Source of the DNA: an uncultured Ruminococcus sp.
GTDB lineage: Bacteria > Bacillota > Clostridia > Oscillospirales > Ruminococcaceae
DNA: 6,667 nt
NCBI GenBank assembly: GCA_947177345.1
Contig: CAMWUB010000079.1
Coordinates: 1 to 6,667 of the forward strand
Direction of reading: 5' to 3'
Shown: one piece after another, positions 1-4,179 of the stretch
Position numbering within the stretch: the first letter of the stretch is position 1
Layout: each line of letters opens with the position of its first letter
Notes under the pieces: model-generated
What the model was told of the DNA's origin: nothing
Databases searched by the model: none
What the model saw: the letters and a program-made list of their open reading frames with translations, nothing else
Position numbers and translations under genes: made by a program

Positions 1-30
1 CGTTAGAAGTGAGGGCTTTTTAAAAAGAAA

Positions 31-447
31 ATGGAAGATTTTCTTAAGGCGGAGGGGTGCGGAAGCATTAAGATTCTGCACAATAACCACTATCGCTATG
101 AAAATTACGGAATATGCGGAACTCGTGGGTGGGTAAGTATTCACGGTGAAACACAGAACGAAAAAGTTCTTAAACGTGAGGTGCAAAGGCTTGAAACGTC
201 GATAAAATCTGCCCTTGCGGAAAACCTCGAACCGATAGTTTTTCTGCATTATCCGCCCATTTTCGCAACAAATTTTAATTACGATATACTTGACGTATTG
301 TACCGGTACGATATAAAAGACTGTTATTACGGACATATTCACGGAAAATCCGCACATGAATTATGTATCAGGAACACTTATGACGGAATAAATTTCCACC
401 TTATCGCAGGTGATTATTTACAATTTATTCCGGAAAAAATTGTATAA
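31..447 (+). CDS. Metallophosphoesterase, C-terminal part only (partial or broken gene)
   Basis: This is the C-terminal half of a calcineurin-like metallophosphoesterase, a family that hydrolyses phosphoesters with two bound metal ions; the substrate here is unknown. Visible motifs are ICGTRGW (about residues 28-34), FLHYPP (71-76, metal-ligand His73) and GHIHG (101-105, His102 and His104). Relatives are typically about 230 residues long and start with DxH, GD and GNHD metal motifs, none of which is present in these 138 residues. The reading frame extends only to about position 13: TGA at 10-12 and TAG at 4-6 lie in frame. The bases just before the ATG (22-30, Lys-Lys-Lys) still fit the family sequence that normally precedes MEDFL, so this ATG is probably an internal Met and not a true start. 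No convincing ribosome binding site precedes it. Either the gene is degraded or frameshifted, or the window begins at a sequence edge with errors. Family assignment is firm; intactness is doubtful. Confidence 0.75.
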   Translation: MEDFLKAEGCGSIKILHNNHYRYENYGICGTRGWVSIHGETQNEKVLKREVQRLETSIKSALAENLEPIVFLHYPPIFATNFNYDILDVLYRYDIKDCYYGHIHGKSAHELCIRNTYDGINFHLIAGDYLQFIPEKIV

Positions 448-497
448 TTTGTGCATTTCACAGAACTATCCGGAATATGTGGAAAAATTTTTCATAT

Positions 498-508
498 TGT
501 GGTATAAT
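498..508 (+). promoter_or_regulatory. Extended -10 promoter of the tig-clpP-clpX operon
   Basis: TGTGGTATAAT is a full match to the Gram-positive extended -10 element (TRTGnTATAAT), with TATAAT at 503-508. The best -35 at 17 bp spacing is the weak TGGAAA at 480-485, which is typical when an extended -10 is present. The predicted transcript starts near 514-516 and leaves a leader of roughly 36 bases before tig. I saw no CtsR-type GGTCAAA heptads or CIRCE element overlapping it, so housekeeping sigma-A expression is inferred. Confidence 0.65.
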
Positions 509-551
509 ATATCAAGTGTATGCTATAAAATAAACGGAGGTTATAAAAATC

Positions 552-1853
552 ATGAGTTTAAAATCATCAACAAAGACAGATGTAAACACTACAGAAATTG
601 TTATCAGCATTGACGCTGAAAAATTTGAAAACGCTGTTCAGAGAGAATATCAGCGTCAGAAGAAGAATATTCAGATAAAGGGCTTCAGAAAAGGTCATGT
701 TTCACGTAAACTTGCTGAACAGCAGTTCGGTGAGGGCGTGTTCTATGAGGGTGCTATAAATGCACTTATCGGACCTGAAATTGATTCCGCTGTAACAGGT
801 CTTGCACTCACTCTTGTGGACAGACCTTCTGTTGAAATCACTTCTGTTGACAAGGAAACAGGTGTTGAACTCAAAGCAATCTGTATCACAAAGCCGGAAA
901 TTGAAATTTCAGGCTATAAGGGTATGACCGCTACTAAGGCTGTAAAGGAAATCACTGAAGAAGATATTGACAAGCAGATTGAAATGATTAGGAAGAAAAA
1001 TGCCCGTATAGTTTCAGTAGACGACAGACCGGCACAGCTCAGCGACGAAGTTACAATTGATTTTGAAGGCTTTTTCGGTGATGAGGCATTCGAAGGCGGT
1101 AAAGGTGAAGACCACCCGTTAGTACTCGGAAGCGGTCAGTTTATCCCGGGATTTGAAGACCAGATTGTAGGACATAGTATCGGCGACGAATTTGATGTAG
1201 TTGTTACATTCCCGACTGATTACCAGATGGAAGAATATGCCGGTAAAGAAGCAGTATTCAAGACAAAGTTAAAGGCTATCAGCTATGAGGAACTTCCTGA
1301 AATAAATGATGACCTTATAAAAGATGCTACAGAATTTGATACTGTTGAAGAATACAGAAACGATATAAGAACAAAACTCGAAGAGGCTGCAAAGAATCAG
1401 GCAGACGCAGATTTTGAAACAGAACTTATGAACTCTCTTATTGAAAAGGTTGATTCACCTATTCCGAACTGTATGTTTGAACAGAGAATAGACCTCATTG
1501 TAAGAGCTTTTGAAAAGCAGTTACAACAGCAGGGTATGGATATAAAATTATACTTCCAGTATACCGGTATGACTATGGAAAGTTTCAGGGAATCATACAG
1601 GGAAAGAGCTGTAGATGAAGTAAAACTCCGCCTTGCACTCGAAAAGATTGTTGAAATTGAAAACATAGAAGTTACAGAAGATGAAATAAATGAAGGTCTT
1701 AAAGATGTTGCTGCTGCTAACCGTGTTGACGTTGAAACAATAAAGAGATTCATTCCGTATAATGACTATGTAATGGATTTAAAGGTTCAGAAAGTTATTG
1801 ACCTTATAAAAGAAACAGCAGTTTCCGAAGAAACTTCCGAATCCGCTGAATAA
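552..1853 (+). CDS. tig: Trigger factor (ribosome-associated chaperone / peptidyl-prolyl isomerase)
   Basis: Trigger factor binds the ribosome at the tunnel exit (protein L23), shields nascent chains and has prolyl isomerase activity; it is cytoplasmic. The 433 residues match the usual family length. Three domains are visible: the N-terminal ribosome-binding domain (about 1-115) with signature GFRKG at 44-48, a central FKBP-type isomerase domain (about 162-243, with SDEVTIDFEGF, GSGQFIPGFEDQIVG and VTFP), and a helical C-terminal substrate-cradling domain (about 245-425) ending in an acidic Ser/Glu-rich tail. In the ribosome-docking loop the residues after GFRKG are HVS, where most homologues have x-V-P. 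The start is supported by CGGAGG at 535-540, 11 bases upstream, and by alignment with the family N-terminus. It is the first gene of the tig-clpP-clpX group and is followed by tandem TAA codons (1851-1856). Confidence 0.97.
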   Translation: MSLKSSTKTDVNTTEIVISIDAEKFENAVQREYQRQKKNIQIKGFRKGHVSRKLAEQQFGEGVFYEGAINALIGPEIDSAVTGLALTLVDRPSVEITSVDKETGVELKAICITKPEIEISGYKGMTATKAVKEITEEDIDKQIEMIRKKNARIVSVDDRPAQLSDEVTIDFEGFFGDEAFEGGKGEDHPLVLGSGQFIPGFEDQIVGHSIGDEFDVVVTFPTDYQMEEYAGKEAVFKTKLKAISYEELPEINDDLIKDATEFDTVEEYRNDIRTKLEEAAKNQADADFETELMNSLIEKVDSPIPNCMFEQRIDLIVRAFEKQLQQQGMDIKLYFQYTGMTMESFRESYRERAVDEVKLRLALEKIVEIENIEVTEDEINEGLKDVAAANRVDVETIKRFIPYNDYVMDLKVQKVIDLIKETAVSEETSESAE

Positions 1854-1876
1854 TAAAATAAAAAATAAAAATAATG

Positions 1877-1900
1877 CTGTTCCGCTGAACAGCGGAACAG
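1877..1900 (+). promoter_or_regulatory. Perfect 10-bp hairpin in the tig-clpP spacer, without a U-tract on this strand
   Basis: CTGTTCCGCT (1877-1886) and AGCGGAACAG (1891-1900) form a perfect 10-bp stem with the loop GAAC. On the plus strand the stem is followed by TACCGTTTGT, so it is not a standard intrinsic terminator for tig. On the minus strand the same stem is followed by CATTATTTTTATTTTTTATTTT (complement of about 1855-1876), a U-rich tail that would suit termination of antisense transcription. Alternatively it is an mRNA processing or stability element that adjusts clpP-clpX level relative to tig. The hairpin is seen directly; the role is inferred. Confidence 0.6.
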
Positions 1901-1927
1901 TACCGTTTGTAGAAAGGGCGATGAATA

Positions 1928-2518
1928 ATGAGTAGTTTAGTACCTTATGTCGTTGAACAGACAAGCCGTGGTGAGAGGTCATATGACATATTTTCACGAC
2001 TCCTTAATGACAGGATTATTATGCTTTCCGACCAGGTAAATGATGCCACTGCAAGCCTTGTTGTAGCACAGCTTCTTTACCTCGAAAGTCAGGACGGTGA
2101 AAAGGATATTTCACTTTATATAAACAGCCCTGGTGGTTCAATCACTTCAGGAATGGCAATCTATGACACAATGAATTATATCAAGTGTGACGTTTCAACA
2201 ATCTGTATCGGTATGGCGGCATCAATGGGAGCATTTCTGCTTTCTTCCGGTGCTAAGGGCAAGAGATTTGCACTCCCGAACAGCGAAATTATGATTCATC
2301 AGCCACTTATCTCAGGCGGATTATCCGGACAGTGTACCGATATAAAGATACATTCCGACCACCTTATAAGAACTCGTCAGAAGATGAATGAAATTCTTGC
2401 ATTGAATACCGGCAAGCCTATTGAACAGATTCAGATTGATACCGAACGTGATAATTATATGTACGCCAATGAGGCTATGGAATATGGTCTTATTGATAAG
2501 GTTATCGAAAAAAGGTAG
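1928..2518 (+). CDS. clpP: ATP-dependent Clp protease proteolytic subunit ClpP
   Basis: ClpP is the serine peptidase that forms a 14-subunit barrel and degrades proteins fed in by ClpX or ClpC. The length of 196 residues equals the family norm. The catalytic triad is visible: Ser99 in GMAASMG, His124 in MIHQP and Asp175 in DTERDN. The N-terminus (SLVPYVVEQTSRGERSYDI) aligns with mature ClpP proteins, so there is little or no propeptide. The start at 1928 is preceded by AAAGGG (1913-1918) at 9-base spacing; an earlier ATG at 1921 reads only four codons before TAG and is too close to the ribosome binding site. Compared with the Bacillus subtilis and Escherichia coli proteins as I recall them, about two extra residues (Ile-Ser) follow His-Gln-Pro-Leu, near the handle region used for ring contacts. 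It lies 74 bases after tig and 9 bases before clpX, in one transcription unit. Confidence 0.98.
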   Translation: MSSLVPYVVEQTSRGERSYDIFSRLLNDRIIMLSDQVNDATASLVVAQLLYLESQDGEKDISLYINSPGGSITSGMAIYDTMNYIKCDVSTICIGMAASMGAFLLSSGAKGKRFALPNSEIMIHQPLISGGLSGQCTDIKIHSDHLIRTRQKMNEILALNTGKPIEQIQIDTERDNYMYANEAMEYGLIDKVIEKR

Positions 2519-2519
2519 G
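2512..2519 (+). promoter_or_regulatory. clpX ribosome binding site overlapping the clpP stop
   Basis: AAGGTAGG lies eight bases before the clpX ATG and includes the clpP TAG stop at 2516-2518. It is a moderate Shine-Dalgarno, and its position inside the end of clpP suggests translational coupling, with ribosomes finishing clpP opening or reaching the clpX start. Coupling is an inference from spacing. Confidence 0.6.
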
Positions 2520-2527
2520 TTAGATAG

Positions 2528-3811
2528 ATGACATCAAGTTTTAAATCGTGTAATTTCTGTGGCAAAGGTGAAAACAGAGTACAGAGTATGCTGTCAGCAG
2601 GAAACGCCAATATCTGCGATGAGTGCGTGACTTACTGTTATGAAATGCTTTATGGTTCAGCAATGACAAAGGCTAAGAAAAAAGCATCAAAACCTGATGA
2701 GAGTTCAGAAATAAGACTCATGAGACCTATGGAAATAAAGATGTTTCTTGACGAATACGTAATAGGTCAGGAAGATGCTAAAATTTCGCTTGCAGTAGCG
2801 GTATATAATCATTATAAACGAATCCTCAGCCAGTCGGAAAAGGATTCCGGAAAAAATGATGATATTGAACTTCAGAAAAGTAACGTATTACTGTTAGGAC
2901 CTACAGGTGTGGGAAAAACATTTCTTGCCCAGACTCTCGCAAAGATGCTTAATGTACCGTTTGCCATTGCAGATGCTACAACCATAACGGAAGCCGGTTA
3001 CGTCGGCGACGATGTTGAGAATGTACTTCTGAGACTTATTCAGGCAGCAGACTATGATATAAAATCCGCTGAAAAGGGTATTATATATATCGACGAAATA
3101 GACAAGATAGCCCGAAAATCTGAAAATACTTCTCTTACCCGTGACGTAAGCGGTGAGGGCGTACAGCAGGCACTTCTTAAAATAATAGAGGGTACTGTTT
3201 CAAACGTTCCGCCACAGGGTGGAAGAAAGCATCCTAATCAGGAAGCACTTCAGATTAATACAAAGAATATTCTTTTCATATGCGGTGGAGCTTTTGACGG
3301 TCTCGAAAAGCAGATACAGGCACGTATAGGAAAATCTACAATAGGTTTCGGCGGTGAAATACGTTCTACACTCGAAAAGAAAGAAAATATATTCAAAGAG
3401 GTTGTACCGAAAGATTTGGTAAAATTCGGTATGGTTCCGGAATTTATCGGAAGACTTCCGGTTATATCTGTTCTGGAGGAACTCGACGAAAAATCACTTG
3501 TAAGAATACTGACAGAACCTAAAAACGCACTCGTAAAGCAATATAAGCGACTTTTTGAATACGATGACGTAGAGCTTGAAATTCAGGAACCCGCACTTAT
3601 CGAGATTGCTAAGAAGGCAATATCTCAGAAGACAGGTGCAAGAGGTCTGAGAGCGATTCTCGAAAATATTTTAATGAAGGCTATGTATACAGTGCCGTCA
3701 GACGGTAGCATAGCTAAAGTAACCGTTACCCCTGAAAGCGTTTCAGGTGATATACAACCGATTCTGACCAACAGACGTAATAAAGTAGTAAATATTGCGG
3801 ATATAGCATGA
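2528..3811 (+). CDS. clpX: ATP-dependent Clp protease ATP-binding subunit ClpX
   Basis: ClpX is a hexameric AAA+ unfoldase that recognises tagged or native substrates, unfolds them and threads them into ClpP. At 427 residues it is full length. Motifs in order: an N-terminal zinc-binding domain with Cys8, Cys11, Cys30 and Cys33 (CNFC and CDEC), Walker A GPTGVGKT (124-131), pore loop GYVG (157-160), Walker B IIYIDE (185-190), pore-2 RKH (233-235), the ClpP-docking loop IGF (272-274), the PEFIGR box with arginine finger Arg309, and sensor-2 GARGLR (370-375). All key residues are present. It is the last gene of the tig-clpP-clpX unit; its TGA is immediately followed by a strong terminator. The start is set by the zinc-domain alignment and the coupled ribosome binding site. 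Confidence 0.98.
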   Translation: MTSSFKSCNFCGKGENRVQSMLSAGNANICDECVTYCYEMLYGSAMTKAKKKASKPDESSEIRLMRPMEIKMFLDEYVIGQEDAKISLAVAVYNHYKRILSQSEKDSGKNDDIELQKSNVLLLGPTGVGKTFLAQTLAKMLNVPFAIADATTITEAGYVGDDVENVLLRLIQAADYDIKSAEKGIIYIDEIDKIARKSENTSLTRDVSGEGVQQALLKIIEGTVSNVPPQGGRKHPNQEALQINTKNILFICGGAFDGLEKQIQARIGKSTIGFGGEIRSTLEKKENIFKEVVPKDLVKFGMVPEFIGRLPVISVLEELDEKSLVRILTEPKNALVKQYKRLFEYDDVELEIQEPALIEIAKKAISQKTGARGLRAILENILMKAMYTVPSDGSIAKVTVTPESVSGDIQPILTNRRNKVVNIADIA

Positions 3812-3845
3812 AAAAACAGGACACTTGAAAAAGTGTCCTGTTTTT
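3812..3845. terminator. Bidirectional intrinsic terminator between clpX and the minus-strand small gene
   Basis: CAGGACACTT (3817-3826) pairs perfectly with AAGTGTCCTG (3831-3840) across the loop GAAA, which is a GNRA tetraloop. The stem is flanked by five A on the left and five T on the right, so the structure works on both strands. It begins one base after the clpX stop and lies 11 bases past the stop of the minus-strand small gene. Confidence 0.93.
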
Positions 3846-3856
3846 CTTAAGGCTGA

Positions 3857-4006
3857 TTAACAGCCACAGCCACAACCGTTATTGCAACCGCAATCGTTGT
3901 TGTTGTTATTGTTGTTGTTACCGCAACCACCGCAGAAGATGAGGAAGAGGATTACGAGAAGTACGAGGCACCAGCAGTTGTTGCCTTCAAAACATGAGTT
4001 ACACAT
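3857..4006 (-). CDS. Small cysteine/asparagine-rich single-pass membrane peptide, function unknown
   Basis: This encodes 49 residues. There are 11 Cys and 13 Asn: an N-terminal CNSC, then NNCWC (9-13), a short hydrophobic stretch (14-24, LVLLVILFLIF), CGGC (25-28), a run of eight Asn (30-37) and a GC-repeat tail ending in Cys49. The short hydrophobic stretch suggests a membrane-associated peptide with cysteine clusters on both sides, possibly for metal binding or disulfide cross-linking; this is inferred. It resembles small Cys-rich peptides of Firmicutes that pipelines sometimes label chorion-like high-cysteine proteins, a label that says nothing about function. The start is chosen at Met 4004-4006 because AAGGAG (4016-4021) lies 9 bases upstream; the longer open frame beginning at 4063 has no ribosome binding site and overlaps the probable promoter. 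It is transcribed towards clpX and shares its terminator. Confidence 0.68.
   Translation of the reverse strand: MCNSCFEGNNCWCLVLLVILFLIFCGGCGNNNNNNNNDCGCNNGCGCGC
3896..3919. repeat. Trinucleotide repeat (GTT)x8 with one ATT variant
   Basis: Eight tandem triplets (GTT x4, ATT, GTT x3 on the plus strand) encode the eight-Asn run of the small minus-strand peptide. Because the unit is three bases, length changes by slippage would keep the frame and only alter the length of the Asn linker. Confidence 0.85.
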
Positions 4007-4015
4007 AAAAAACAA

Positions 4016-4021
4016 CTCCTT
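4016..4021 (-). promoter_or_regulatory. Ribosome binding site that decides the start of the small Cys-rich gene
   Basis: On the minus strand AAGGAG is followed by nine bases (TTGTTTTTT) and then ATG at 4006-4004. This favours the 49-residue product over the longer frame starting at 4063, which has only A/T-rich, Shine-Dalgarno-free sequence before it. Confidence 0.8.
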
Positions 4022-4061
4022 ATAGGATTTATTTAAAGCGTTTTTAACCGCTTCATAGTAC

Positions 4062-4092
4062 ATAATATGCTAACCGGAAAATTTTGTTACAA
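4062..4092 (-). promoter_or_regulatory. Possible promoter of the small Cys-rich gene
   Basis: On the minus strand TTGTAA (4092-4087) and TATTAT (4067-4062) resemble -35 and -10 boxes with 19-bp spacing; CATATT two bases upstream gives 17 bp instead. Transcription would start near 4055, leaving a leader of about 50 bases. The match is modest, but no better candidate was seen between the two divergent genes. Confidence 0.35.
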
Positions 4093-4105
4093 AAAATTTT
4101 GCAAC
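4078..4105. repeat. Pair of 13-bp direct repeats in the divergent clpC / small-gene control region
   Basis: AAAATTTTGTTAC (4078-4090) and AAAATTTTGCAAC (4093-4105) agree at 11 of 13 positions and start 15 bases apart. They overlap the presumed -35 region of the minus-strand gene and lie about 35 bases upstream of the clpC -10 box. They could be a regulator binding site, but A/T-rich sequence makes such pairs fairly easy to find by chance. Confidence 0.4.
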
Positions 4106-4137
4106 CGCAGGATTCGACAGTTATCGCATGCAAATAG

Positions 4138-4146
4138 TGGCATAAT
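4138..4146 (+). promoter_or_regulatory. Extended -10 promoter of clpC
   Basis: TGGCATAAT carries the TG extension at 4138-4139 and a CATAAT -10 box at 4141-4146. No good -35 is present at 17 bp (CAGTTA, 4118-4123). Transcription would start near 4152-4154, leaving a leader of about 27 bases. No CtsR heptad repeat (GGTCAAA) or CIRCE inverted repeat was recognised around it. Confidence 0.5.
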
Positions 4147-4179
4147 ATAAGCAGGCGTTTTTTTCAGGAGGGTTTAATC

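Noticed and set aside
4..12. In-frame TAG and TGA at the start of the phosphoesterase as a sign of stop-codon recoding
   Set aside because: clpP ends with TAG and clpX ends with TGA directly before a terminator, so both codons act as stops here.
441..448. TGTATAAT resembling a -10 box at the phosphoesterase stop
   Set aside because: No usable -35 at 16-18 bp and no full extended -10; the element at 498-508 is much better and better placed for tig.
410..613. 67-codon plus-strand frame spanning the tig promoter and start
   Set aside because: It overlaps the phosphoesterase end and the tig start in another frame, has no ribosome binding site, and its sequence has no family character.
1397..1997. 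Minus-strand frames of 118 and 72 codons over the tig end, spacer and clpP start
   Set aside because: They are antisense shadows of tig and clpP, rich in Ser/Phe/Ile as expected from complementing coding sequence, with no recognisable family.
3896..3919. GTT repeat as a CRISPR or regulatory array
   Set aside because: It is a simple triplet repeat inside a coding frame, without spacers or repeat-unit structure of a CRISPR array.
4007..4063. Longer 68-residue version of the Cys-rich peptide starting at 4063
   Set aside because: There is no Shine-Dalgarno before that ATG, the region overlaps the probable promoter, and the internal Met at 4004-4006 has AAGGAG at 9-base spacing.
4151..4165. T-run before the clpC ribosome binding site as a leader terminator or attenuator
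   Set aside because: No hairpin precedes the T-run, and the predicted leader is too short to form one.
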